A stretch of DNA of 64,000 nucleotides, from contig CM037589.1 in assembly GCA_021018995.1 (NCBI GenBank), positions 13,283,001-13,347,000 of the forward strand, read 5' to 3'. The translations under genes and the position numbers were made by a program. This document shows, piece after piece, positions 35,241 to 45,908 of the stretch. Source of the DNA: Chloranthus sessilifolius (Eukaryota; Streptophyta; Magnoliopsida; Chloranthales; Chloranthaceae). The notes below the pieces were generated by a model. The model worked only from the letters and a program-made list of their open reading frames with translations, ran no database searches and was not told the origin of the DNA. The stretch's first letter is position 1, and each line of letters begins with the position of its first letter.

Positions 35241-35856
35241 GACCAATTAGAATTGTGAAGCTAGATATCTTTGGTAGGGCTCTATGCCAATCATTCTTTA
35301 AAAAAGGATCGAACTTCACAATCTCCAAGCCTTCAATAAGAGTCAAATATGATTGCTTCGAGAGAGGAAGGCTCCATTGATTTACTAGTAGATTAGAGGC
35401 GAATTTAGCAATTTCAAATCCTTTTTGAGTGAATGACTTATTAAGCACAGCAATATATCTCAATCACAATTCCAAAACGAAATTATTAGTCCAAAAAAAA
35501 ATATTAATCAATTGGCGGCAAACTCGATTAATAAATTATCACCCTTATAGAGTGGAATAGAAAATGAAGAATCAGAATTTAAAGATGATATTGGCAAGGA
35601 TGTTGATCACTCTTTTATTGAGGTCCAATCTGTTGATGTTGAAGGAAAGAAAAAGAGAAAAAAAAAATACTCTTCGATCATGAGATTATTTGGAAGCTCG
35701 ATCGCCACTAGGTCCAATCTAATCTCAATCTGTTCTCAATCTCAAACTTTGAATTAATATAAGTTAATTTCAAATATTAACAAATTTACACGGCTGATTA
35801 TGGCCGTAATTACTTGTTACAATTTTACATCGTAGTGGTTGAACTTCCTTTAGATC
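35241..35856. other. Unassigned sequence inside MULE-1
   Basis: Not recognisable as MULE coding sequence. It may be an insertion or captured sequence. No gene supported. Confidence 0.4.
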
Positions 35857-38800
35857 TTATTCTCCTTTTCTTCTGGACGGTAAAGCTTGACGTATTTTGT
35901 GGGGAGGCAAAACTTGAAGGTCGTCTCTTTGCGAAGTCCATTGGCGCTTGTCAACGGTCGGGACAAAGTGTTCTTTATAAGTTTCCCTAAATAAGTTACT
36001 GGTAAACCAGTGTTCACAAAATTGAGGGATCTCTCTTTCTCTGTTTCGGCGCGATAATGCAGCGATCGCATGTGAACATGATAATCCAAGAATAGCCCAA
36101 CGTCTACATGTATATGTCCGCGATTCTAGATCAACACTGTGAGTGTAATCACCACGTTTAACTTGAAATATATCACGACCATATGGTATGACATTTTTTC
36201 GATGGGCCCATCCTGAATTTCTTGTTATGTGTTTTTTTGCCATCGGTGTTAACACATGTGTCATTTTATTTCCTTCCTCCTGACGACGAAGATAAAATTC
36301 GGCTACCTTTGTGCGAATAGTTTCTAGCATGCTCACAATCGGTTCCTCCCTCGCTATTTTCAACACACTATTTATGCTTTTAGCTATATTAGTTGTCAAC
36401 ATATCATAACGCCTCCCTTGGAAATAAGCGCGTGCCCAGAAATAATCACCAATTTCTTTAATCCATTTTGTACATTCCGGGGGGGCGTCGTCTTCTATTT
36501 TTTGCATAATTTTTTTAAATTTTGCTTCTGAAAATACACGGGCAGCAACCTAGAAAAGCGGTCTAGAGATTGTATCCTTATATTTATCAAACAGATTTAG
36601 AGCTAGGTGTCGCATACAGAAGCTGTGAAAGGCGTTAGGAAAAACTTTTTCCACTGCTTCTGTTGTGATATTTTTAATGTAATGTTTTACTCGCAAGTGC
36701 ACGAATCGGTTTGTATATAGTGGGTGCGGAGTATGAGATCGTTCCCACGAGGACTAATTTTGAAAGATCTAAAAAGAGAAGCAATTCTAGAAATCTATGA
36801 AGATCTAACAGTATTCTACCAGTTTTATGATTTAAGCGGTTTGATGAGATGGTAATTAATGACTAAAAACTAAAATTTAATTGATAATTCAAAAGGAAAG
36901 GTAAAGATGATGATAAAGATGAAGATACTAAATCCTCCCATCTTTGGTTCGTGCTTCCCATAATATAAATCTAAGGATTAAACTATCAGATATTCCATTG
37001 GTAACAAACATCTTTTATGGAAGATCAATGGTCAACACCCTAATAGGTTTCACGTTGCATCCCTGCAATCAGGACTTAGATGATTTTCATATATGGATCT
37101 GGGATCAAGGGCATGGCTAGGCACACATGATCTCAGGTTCAAATAAAAATCATCCCCAAGGTTGGTGAAAATTCCAACAAGAATACTACTTATAAATCTG
37201 AAATCAAGGGCATGGCTAGGCACACTTTATTCAGATTAGGGGGTATTTAAGATAAAATTACCATTACAGATCCAAGATCCAGGGCATGGCTAAACACACT
37301 CGATCCCAGAACATAATCGTAATTAGATCCACACGATGAAAGCAAAAAGACCATAACAATGATTGAGTAAAATTACCGTCACAGATTTGAGATCCCGGGC
37401 ATGGCTAGGCACGCCCGATCCTGGTTAGTGGTGGGGATTTCATCCGTTCATGATAGCACAACAACCATAAAATAAAATCTCATATTTTAATCCTTAATTT
37501 ATATTATTAAAAGTACATCCCTCAGATGGGAATCATTAGATTCCCATCCCTATAAATTTAGCCATACATATTGTAATTAAATGACATAAATAAATAAATA
37601 AGAGAAAATAATATTAATTTAATAAATTAAAATTGCCTCAAACTTCAAAAGAACTTACTTTGATCCAAAAGTACGATGATCTTCAGAAACGAAATTAATG
37701 CAGGAATAAACTTTGAACAAAATTTATAAACTGAAGGAATGAGTACTGAAAAATTAAGGGAACAAAGCTCTCAAAAAGGAATAATAAAACTTTCCTATTT
37801 CTATGTCTAACTATGAAAAATAAAGACTAAAAACTAAAAACTCTAAAACTAAAACTCTTTCTTAAAATTAATTCTCTAATTAATTATATGCTTTTCCGAT
37901 GTGTTTGAGTCGCTTTAAATAGAACCCTCGTCGCAGAAGTCTCCCAAGCCGTAAATTCAGGGTCAATTAATCGACCCAATATGGTCGATGCATCGACCCT
38001 TCAAAAAGTCCAAAAAAATAGCTTTAAAGTGTCAGTTCCATGTCAGACACTGTCTTGTCCTCGATTAATCGACCTACAGGGTCGATGCATCAACCCCCAG
38101 AAATTCGTGAATTTCAGCACCTTTTTTGTATCAGGCACTGCTTCGGTATTGCGGCCATAACTTTCTTTCTCGAACTCGAATTGAGGTGATTCATATGCCG
38201 TTAGAAAGCTGACGAAAATATCTACAACTTATGTGTTTTGATAATTTCATAATTCGGCCGTCTTGAAGGTCCAAATTTAGCTGCAAGTCGCACCAAGTTC
38301 TCGATTACCCAAAGTTGCAGTGTTTTGACATTATATTCAGAATTCTTGGGCTGTTTTTTATACTTGGCTTGTATTTACCTGAAACACTTCAAATCTAATA
38401 ATTCTCATCAGATAGCCTTCATCGGACAGCTAAATATAGGTATTTAGGAGTGAAATATCATCATATTTCAGTACTCATCAGCTTCCATCAAACCTTTCTG
38501 TCTATTTGATATTAATACAAACTGTTCTTTAAATTCACCGATTGCACGTCTCACTCAAATGCATTCCATCTATCGCAATTATTCTTTGTAAAGTATTACG
38601 AAAGCTTCGAATGCAAGGTCCGAATGCCATGAAGAATCTCTGAAATGCATTATCAAGCTCGAGACACAATTCGGTCTATACGTCTGGATCGACCCGCTAT
38701 AATTCGGCAACATATGACGGTAACATCTTAAATTGCTCCTTCCAGCTACCTCGGATGTCATTCAACGCCATTTCTTTTCCTCTCCATGCTTTCCAGTAAC

Positions 38801-40157
38801 CTACTGTTATATCGTATTTTTTTTTAATATAAAAAATTATTGAAGCAGGAGTCTCGTCAAAGCCCTTTAATAGCTTATCTCTCATGAATGAAGCTATTCA
38901 CGTTGTCGTACATTGGCGATGTCCACTTCTAAAAGCTGGCATTCCGCACGTGTGTTCCGGGTGGAAAGTTTTCATAGCAAACGTGTCTACTCCTACTAAT
39001 TTAGATGCATGTATTCGCCAAGCACATCCTACTTCAACACACCTCGCCGTAACTCGAAGAGGACTGGTTTTTATTGGTTAAATCTTAAAATTATTTGTCA
39101 TTGCAAATTCTTTAAGAACTTTTTGAAATGATTTCTTATTTCTAAACGTCTGACCAATGGTAATTATTCTCCCTTCATACAGTTCCTCATCGTCTGAATC
39201 CATATACTCTCCTTCCGAGTCATTAAGCTGATAATCTTCGTCCACGAGAGGTTGATCAATTTCCCTATTAGTATCAACGCGCGAAGTGGGAGACGGCGGA
39301 GCTTCATTATTTTCAGGATCACTATCACCGTCATCGACTGGATGGTTATTACGTGATTGGGATTGAGCCCGTCTATGTACGCTTGGTTGATGTGCAGTTG
39401 TTTGGATTGATGTTGGCCGATGCAGGAATGTTTGATGTATGAGAGGCTGTTCTGTTGAAGGCTCGATTATCGTTGGCTCTGAAGCTATTTGTTCGGAAGG
39501 CCATTGATATGGACTAAGGCCGACTAAAAACGTTTCCCACTGATTTACTGAATCGAAGTTGAACTGAGATGTATTATGCATCGGATTCATTTGATGACAA
39601 TATCCTTGATCTTCATCACCTTCACTTATTGGAATGTCTGAAGAGGGTTGCTCCAGAAGCTTACTGTAGGGGCGAAATCCTATATTCATATTTCTATCAT
39701 CGTCGACTATCATCGGTGCAACAATGTTCTCCTCTTCATACCGTATTTCTTGATTTTCAATCAAATGTTCTATTCCTACACCATAATCATCTTCGTTTGT
39801 TTCCTTGAACGGTTGAAATGTTTCTAAAGATGATAAAATTTCTGCTACGGTAGTGACTAATGATTTTTCGATATAAATATTTATCACACAATCACCGATA
39901 CAATATGCTATAAATAAGTTTGTAAGATCATCAGAGTCAGACAATTCGGCAAATACAAGCTCATTCCCTATGCGTAATGAAACAATAAGTGTAATAGAAT
40001 GTTCTTCCGGTCGTGTCCGACTGACTTTGTACATTTTCTCTATAAACTCATCAAATGATATATTCTCCGTGACAGTGACAATCCTCTGATGTCCTCCGTT
40101 GTAAGTATTATCTCCCATGCGTACGAAATCAAAATGACAAAGAAGGGGAACATCCAT
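35857..40157 (-). pseudogene. MULE-1 transposase (MURA type), inactivated
   Basis: Start at 40157 (MDVPLLCHFDFVRMGDNTYN). The N-terminal segment resembles the PB1-like part of MULE transposases. Then come an acidic, Gln/Pro-rich linker, the MuDR domain (RIITIGQTFRNKKSFQKVLK), GYWKAWRGKEMALNDIRGSW, and the start of the catalytic domain (AIDGMHLSE, first Asp, near 38570). The middle of the catalytic domain is missing. The second catalytic position reads ISNRQKGL, with Asn where ITDR is expected. After the solo LTR come FHSFCMRHLALNL and the SWIM finger (YTCRRWAILGLSCSHAIAAL, 36050-36110), whose first Cys is replaced. Stops also interrupt it (for example the TAA ending the first frame at 39078). 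Non-functional. Confidence 0.88.
36661..38480 (-). mobile_element. Solo LTR of the LARD-like family inside the MULE-1 transposase
   Basis: Inverted relative to the LTRs at 5686-7435 and colinear with them over about 1.8 kb (TGATGAG start at 38480, ...ACAACA end at 36661). Exact 5-bp duplications GCTTC flank it (36656-36660 and 38481-38485), so it is a genuine insertion reduced to one LTR by recombination. It is clearly more diverged from the other two LTRs than they are from each other. The palindromes here are CAATTAATCGACC and GGTCGATGCATCGACC (37964-38096). Confidence 0.92.
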
Positions 40158-40164
40158 TTCAACC

Positions 40165-40805
40165 TATAATATTTACAAAATTAAAATTGGTTGTTTATAA
40201 AGAGTTATACTTGACTTAGCGCTATAATTATTTAAAAATATTAAAAAATGAAAGAAATGAAAACTTTAGCGTTAAAAGTCAATCATAGGATATCGCTCAA
40301 TATCCTAAGATATTGGGCCGATATCCTAAGATATCTGGCCGATGGACTTTTAACATAAACCATAAACCAAAACCTCAAAAAAAATTCTATCATAAGTTAT
40401 CGGCCGATATTTTAAGTTATCGGCCGATATCTTAAGATATCGATCGATATCTTATGCTATCGGCCGATATCTTAGGATATCGGCCGATAACTTAGGATAT
40501 CGATCGATATCTTTAGCTATCGACCGATATCTTAGGATATCGATCGATATCTTTAGCTATCGACCGATATCTTAGGATATCGATCGATATCTTACATATC
40601 TTGGACTACTTACAATGTTTTGAAAATTTGAAAAATCAATAACTTAGAAAGATATTGTACTCGATATCTTACGTAGCCTGTTGTATTCTCTATATTATAC
40701 GAACTGTAGTGGAATCTCGAAATCGCTTTTCAAGAGAGAAAAAAAGTGTTAAAAAATGATAGAGAAATTCTAGTTTCAATGCTTGCATAGAGAAGCATAT
40801 ATATA
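40165..40805 (-). repeat. Leader intron of the MULE-1 transposase carrying a palindrome array
   Basis: On the minus strand the donor ACGTCAG/GTATATA lies at 40804 and the acceptor AATATTATAG near 40164, just before the start codon. Positions 40285-40612 hold about 14 units of roughly 20 bp such as CGATATCTTAGGATATCGGC, with CGATCGAT or CGGCCGAT joints. Confidence 0.75.
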
Positions 40806-40915
40806 CCTGACGTGTAGGCGGCTAGGTTTGGAGCTGGCCATTTATGCAAGGATTGAAACTATAGGGCCGTTTCTGCAAATACGCAAACGTATAGGGCCGA
40901 AAGTGCAAATTTTCC
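40804..40915. repeat. MULE-1 right TIR
   Basis: About 112 bp, with only a handful of differences from the left TIR by eye. Confidence 0.9.
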
Positions 40916-40924
40916 TAGATATAA

Positions 40925-41006
40925 TAATAGATTTGGTCTTAGATTCCACTAATTTAGCTTAGATATAATAAGATTCAATAAGGTTGTCCCATAAATTATG
41001 ATCTAA

Positions 41007-41054
<48 letters not shown>

Positions 41055-41852
41055 GATAGAAGATTGCAACGAAAACAAATGATCGATTCAAATGGGTCAA
41101 ACACATTTTAAATCTCGGAAACCCGTTCATTTGGGAAAGGTTGACCCGTTTTTTTAGGTCGGCTGGAAAGGAGTCAGGTTGCTAAGTAAATATAGTATGA
41201 CTTAAACCTGTAGTGGTTGAAAGTTGAAACAGTTAAGAAAGCGACTGGGACGCTAGGGTAGCCCACAACTACAAGTGCGAGGGGATGATGTTAGAGTCAT
41301 TGAGACCCTTCTGCCTTGAGACAAGTCTACATACCCATTGATGCTATGTACACCAGTCTCATTTCTAACCCAATCGGATGTAAAAGATTAGACAGCATGG
41401 AAGAGTTGCATTTAAAAATTAAAAATGCGTTTTTTTTTTTTTTTTTTCAAAGGAAAGAAATGTCTTCTCTGCAAAATTTCCCTTTTTTTCGGAAAAAGTG
41501 TGAATTTCTTTGGAAAAAATTTAAAATCATTGTTTGGTCATTTTTTTATAATTATTAATACTTTTTTACATTTTTTAATTGTTGAAGTTTTCCCTTTTTT
41601 TTCCAAGTTGCTGAAATTTACAATTTTTTCCCTAAATTTTCAGGGCCGTTTTATTCTCATACCTAGGCTTGGTCACTTCGGGAAGGAGCATATATGAAAC
41701 ATTGAACCCAAATTTCAGTCCAAAAAAGAATGGGGGGAATTATTGGCCGAAATTTCGGTTCAAATTTTTGGTTTCGGCCATGCCCGAAACCGTTGTTTTG
41801 ATCCTTGGGTAAGGGTACATGTTTTTGCAAACGAATATTTGGTCTTCACAAC
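40925..41852. other. Spacer with (AT)n tract and a decayed MITE
   Basis: (AT)n at about 41010-41052. Around 41700-41815 is a degraded family-2 MITE ending TTGATCCTTGG. A T-rich stretch at 41420-41650 codes for nothing recognisable. Confidence 0.5.
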
Positions 41853-42171
41853 TGATGGTTCTACCGTTAATATTGTTGACTACCTTGAATCAAACAATAG
41901 AGATCATTTTTGTCCCAGTCTTTCACACAATAGATCTTGAAATCCTAGTCCACATATCAAACAACCAGATGTTGATTCCAAGTGGCGCACATCCCCAAAG
42001 TGATTGTGATCATATTGTATCATGATAAGAGTTCTCGTGTCACTTTTGGAGATGTATTCAATGTGGATTCAACATTCGACTGTTTGATATATTGTGTGAA
42101 AGATTGTAATGAAAAACAATCTCCATCGTATGATTCAAAGCAATCAATGGTTTAAAATAGTGGAACCATCA
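41853..42171. mobile_element. Inverted-repeat MITE containing the 90-bp-repeat core
   Basis: Left half TGATGGTTCTACCGTTAATA ... GACTACCTTGAATC ... CCCAGTCTTTCACACAATAG; right half carries the inverse (CTCCATCGTATGATTC, GCAATCAATGG, GTGGAACCATCA). About 320 bp able to fold over most of its length. The same core fills the element at 27053-30522. Confidence 0.7.
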
Positions 42172-42569
42172 ATTATAGCGACTAGATGATCAGTGGCAAA
42201 AACTTTAACCATTAGGTACCCAACCCGAGCGCCAAGTGGCTTGGTTTGTAGTTAACTTTTTGGGATATGCAATATCATATGTGATATGTGATTTGAAGAA
42301 CATGATCTAAATATCACTAGTGTAGGCTATTGGAACCAGGAAAAAAAAAATTTCATGCTGTCTCTAGACAATCAAGCCTTTTAAATCACAAAATAGAAAT
42401 GTTTTTTTCCTCTCAGTTTCAATACTATAAATCTTTATATCATAATCTTCAAATAACACATGCATAATGGAATCTTGTACAATGTACTCCAAAAAATGAC
42501 CTATGAAAAGTCACTTGGAACTCAATTCAGATACCTAATACCAAACTCGTCTTGTGATGTAAAATACTC
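42172..42569. other. Spacer, nothing recognised
   Basis: AT-rich, no gene. Confidence 0.4.
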
Positions 42570-42770
42570 TATCTATAGCAAGGTATAAAATATCGGCCGA
42601 TATCGATACGTATCAGTTTTTCGGTAAATTGATACGTATCAATATCCAACTCGGTATCGGCCGATACCTATAATTTTATTTTATTTTTAAATACAAGGCC
42701 GATATATATCGGCCGATTCGTATCGATCTTTAGAGGACTGATACTCAATATCGATTTTGTTACCTTGATC
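42570..42770. mobile_element. MITE-like element rich in ATCGGCCGAT
   Basis: Ends CAAGGTATAAAATATCGGCC and (complement of right end) CAAGGTAACAAAATCGATA. The interior repeats ATCGGCCGATA and GATACGTATCGAT-like palindromes. The flanking duplication is unclear. Confidence 0.55.
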
Positions 42771-43398
42771 TAATTTATTTTGTTTTTTTTTATAAATCGG
42801 GTGTCCGGCCTTTTAGAGGTCCCGAGTAATCCGAAGGGCACATACACGCCCCAAATGAGCATCTGCCGAGTCTTTACATCTCTGTATTGTTCTCTTAGTT
42901 CATAATTCGACTACATCGACTACATTGTATTTATTATAAGAAGGCCCTATCCGGCGAAAGGAGGCTATTGGTTGGTTCTAAACTTTGATGCTTAGATTTA
43001 GCCCTTTTGGGAAGTGTGTTGGATATAGAACCTCCTTGAGTGACGAAGAGCATTGTCATAAATTAAAATAAAATAAGTTAACTTATAATAACCACCTTTT
43101 GAATTAAGAGTTTACTTAATAGCATGAAGCTTCAAGCAGGAAATGAAATCAAATTTCTGATTGATTTCATTCGAAATGATTTTGTTATAGGAATAAAAAA
43201 TTTATTGTTTGATTAGTTAATTTTATTGAAAGTTGATTTCTCTTGTTGAATTAATGTGTGTTGAAAATAATTTAATATTAAAATAACCACTCTTAATATT
43301 TGGAAAGGGGATATTTTACCGAAGTGTTAAAATAACGAAAAAAAATACTATTGTGTTGGTGAAAAGCTCAATTGTAGCCACTTAAGGGTTTGAATCAT
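42771..43398. other. Spacer, nothing recognised
   Basis: AT-rich, no gene signal. Confidence 0.4.
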
Positions 43399-43575
43399 GA
43401 ATCAAAATTTCGGCCGAAACGTTTCGATTTTGGTCCCTAAAGAATTTGAAACCGAGAATCTAAATTTCGGTTCAAAAATGTATTAAGGGGAAACTTCCGG
43501 CTGAAATTTCAGTTCAAAATTTTGATTTTGGTCATGACTGAAATCGAAACGAAATCCGATATTTTTATCCTTGGT
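43399..43575. mobile_element. Mutator-type MITE, family 2 copy
   Basis: Contains AATCAAAATTTCGGCCGAAA at the left and ends TATTTTTATCCTTGG. The flanks TTGAATCAT and ATGAATCAT match at eight of nine. Lies directly beside the Sirevirus-like element. Confidence 0.6.
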
Positions 43576-43590
43576 ATGAATCATAGTTAC

Positions 43591-44262
43591 TGAAAATAAG
43601 GGATTTTTAATATAATCTATTAAATTTATCAATTAAAATGTACTCACAATCACCACACAATCAAAATAAGTACACAAGACATTTTTAACGTGTAAAACCC
43701 ATCACAGGCAAAAACCACGGGATTTATCTCAGATCTAAGAAAAAAATTCACTATGAATAAAAAAATCTTACAGTGCTTCTTTGGAATGATATGCCCTAAC
43801 ACTCCAATCACCAAACATGACAGCCTCTCACCATCACACTATCCATAGTGAACATTTCGATCAACCGACGTCTCTCGTGAAGATTCACTTGTCTCACACA
43901 AGTCTTACACTCTCAAACACGAAATCGTAAAGACGCACAAACATCAATGAGATTTAAGAATAAAATCAAAAGATGGTAAGTAATCTCAAAGACAAAATTT
44001 TGACCAGAAAAATTTTAGAATGAAGATTTTCGGATCAGTTACAAAACTGTCCAAACTACCGAAGATTTATATGTTTTCGGGTCACGGACGTCCGTGAATC
44101 ACTCACGGTCGTCCGTGACTACAAACGTCCGTGAGTGTACTATGGATGACCGTGGGTCCAAAATTGACAAATCAATTTGTCAAACTTAATTACTTAGCAA
44201 GACTTTTTCCTAAATGAGCAACACTGATTTTTTGGGTCATAATGGTGACAAAAAATCTTACA
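43591..44262 (-). repeat. 3' LTR of the Sirevirus-like element
   Basis: 672 bp. Palindromes CACGGACGTCCGTGA and three variants lie at 44083-44160. Confidence 0.92.
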
Positions 44263-44276
44263 ATCTCCCCCTTTGT
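44263..44276 (-). other. Polypurine tract of the Sirevirus-like element
   Basis: Minus strand ACAAAGGGGGAGAT directly before the 3' LTR. Confidence 0.85.
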
Positions 44277-44810
44277 CATAATCATGACAAAAATCAGTTT
44301 ACAAAGATCCAAAAAATAAAAATGACAATACATTCACTTCTCATCTAAGTCCTATACATCAATCTAGAATGCAAATGCAGAAATTACAACTCTATTTGCT
44401 CCCCCTAACTATTTGCCAAGTAAAAGTGTAACCTCAACACTATATTAGAAATTGATCTTTGATTTGTAGCTCTTCACTTGTTGAATTAACCATAGAACAC
44501 ATTAATAGTACAAGTGTAATATAAAGTGTATCTCCCCCTTTTTGTCATAATGTGACAAAGGGTGCATTTAACCAGTGAAACTGCATTCAAATATAAATTC
44601 TGAAGTTTAGCACAAATGAAGAAAACTTTTCACGTCATATTAAAATTGAAAAAATGAACCAAGTTGTGAAAGAAAATGAACCAAGTTTCTTCAGAACAAC
44701 ACCTAACAAAATGTACCCACAAACAAGTGACCACAAACAAAACAAAAAAATATCATCGTCAGAATTACAACATGACAACAAAAGATGAGAACAAATACAA
44801 CAAAATAACA

Positions 44811-45908
44811 TCATTCAAGAGGCGAAAAGTGTGCTCCTGGAGGCGGGAAGACATTGTTTAAGCGATTCAAGATTGTTTCAAAACCGTCAAGCATAGTCAT
44901 TTGCAGCGAAGAAATTTGCTCCCCATAGAAATTGAAACCAGTTTCAATCCGATTAGATAAGTTTTGAATGTCAGAATTCATATGTTGCATCTCAGTATGC
45001 ATCCTATCAAAATGTGGGTCATAATAATGACCCTTTTGACCGTGATACGGAGGAACTGGTGGAGGAGCAGGAGCAGCTTGACCAATGTCTTCTTGAGGAG
45101 AGATCTCTTCTGCCTCATCATTGTCTGAACTTTCACCAACAAATTTAACATCATCCAAATCGAGTCTTATCCTTTTTCCAATTTTTTTTAGCCTACCCAA
45201 TGGTGCCATGGCCCGAGTAGTAACCAAATTAGGCGGAAAAGTCATTTGAGACTCAACAATTTTACTGATGATTAAGGGAAAAGGAAGAGACATTTTCGAG
45301 GTATCGTCCTTCATTTGACGAACGATAATTTCAAAGATAATTGTAGATACACACAAAGGACGATATTTTTCTAAGAGAAACATGAGATAGATAATATCCC
45401 AACGAACTTTGTGTGTTTCAGTAAGTTGATTTGGATTAGAACACACAAAGTCATATACAGTAGAAGGATGAAAGAGTGACTGAATTTGGCTTTCATCAAC
45501 AGGATAGCTATACCCATTATCATTCAAGGGTATACCCAAAATTTCAGAGATAAGCAAAGGAGAGAAAGTTATTTGCTTACCAAAAACGTACGTCATGGTG
45601 TAACATTCCATCCGGCTTTCAACGATTTTGGCATTTAGAAGATTAGAATAAAAACACCGAACCACATCGGTGTAGGCGGAGCCAGACAGAGAAAGAAGTG
45701 ATAACCAACCCCGAGACGCAAATATCTCAAATAGATCATGCTCTTTAAGAAACTTGTCAAGAACAATCCGTTCGACTATGAGGTTTCGAGTAGCAAATAG
45801 ACGTTGAAAGCGTTCTTCATGGCTTTTAGAAGAAAAACGTTGAAGTTCATGGGATGAAGAAGAGGAAGAACCTTTAGATTTCTTAAAGTTTTTCCTATTT
45901 AGAGACAT
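44811..45908 (-). CDS. Extra ORF of the Sirevirus-like element, putative plant transposon protein domain
   Basis: 365 codons on the element's sense strand, between RNase H and the purine tract, where Sireviruses carry their extra (env-like) ORF. The N-terminus is Ser-rich. The central block (FASRGWLSLLSLSGSAYTDV, FYSNLLNAKIVES, FGKQITFSPLLISEILGIPL) resembles the domain annotated in plants as putative plant transposon protein (Transposase_32 type). The C-terminus is acidic, then Pro-rich (APAPPPVPPYHG), then coiled-coil-like (MQHMNSDIQNLSNRIETGF). I see no signal peptide or membrane segment, so an envelope role is not supported. The frame is open. Its upstream region holds the palindrome array 46005-46345. 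Confidence 0.7.
   Translation of the reverse strand: MSLNRKNFKKSKGSSSSSSHELQRFSSKSHEERFQRLFATRNLIVERIVLDKFLKEHDLFEIFASRGWLSLLSLSGSAYTDVVRCFYSNLLNAKIVESRMECYTMTYVFGKQITFSPLLISEILGIPLNDNGYSYPVDESQIQSLFHPSTVYDFVCSNPNQLTETHKVRWDIIYLMFLLEKYRPLCVSTIIFEIIVRQMKDDTSKMSLPFPLIISKIVESQMTFPPNLVTTRAMAPLGRLKKIGKRIRLDLDDVKFVGESSDNDEAEEISPQEDIGQAAPAPPPVPPYHGQKGHYYDPHFDRMHTEMQHMNSDIQNLSNRIETGFNFYGEQISSLQMTMLDGFETILNRLNNVFPPPGAHFSPLE

Larger units (their letters stand above)
31908..40915. mobile_element. MULE-1: Mutator-like element with Ulp1-type cargo gene, 9.0 kb
   Basis: TIRs of about 112-118 bp (31908-32025 and 40804-40915) are nearly identical, starting GGGAAATTTGCACTTTCGG. Exact 9-bp duplications TAGATATAA flank them (31899-31907 and 40916-40924). 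Inside are two convergent genes: a DUF1985/Ulp1-type gene (+) and a MURA-type transposase (-). MULEs with Ulp1-like genes are known in plants (Kaonashi/VANDAL-type). A solo LTR (36661-38480) interrupts the transposase, so the original element was about 7.2 kb. A stretch at about 35240-35750 looks unrelated and marks a rearrangement that removed the end of the plus-strand gene. The transposase is dead, yet the intact TIRs and duplication suggest fairly recent movement by enzyme supplied elsewhere. Confidence 0.9.

Noticed and set aside
44811-45908. Calling the extra ORF an envelope gene
   Set aside because: No signal peptide, transmembrane segment or furin-type site is visible; the domain resembles a plant transposon protein instead.
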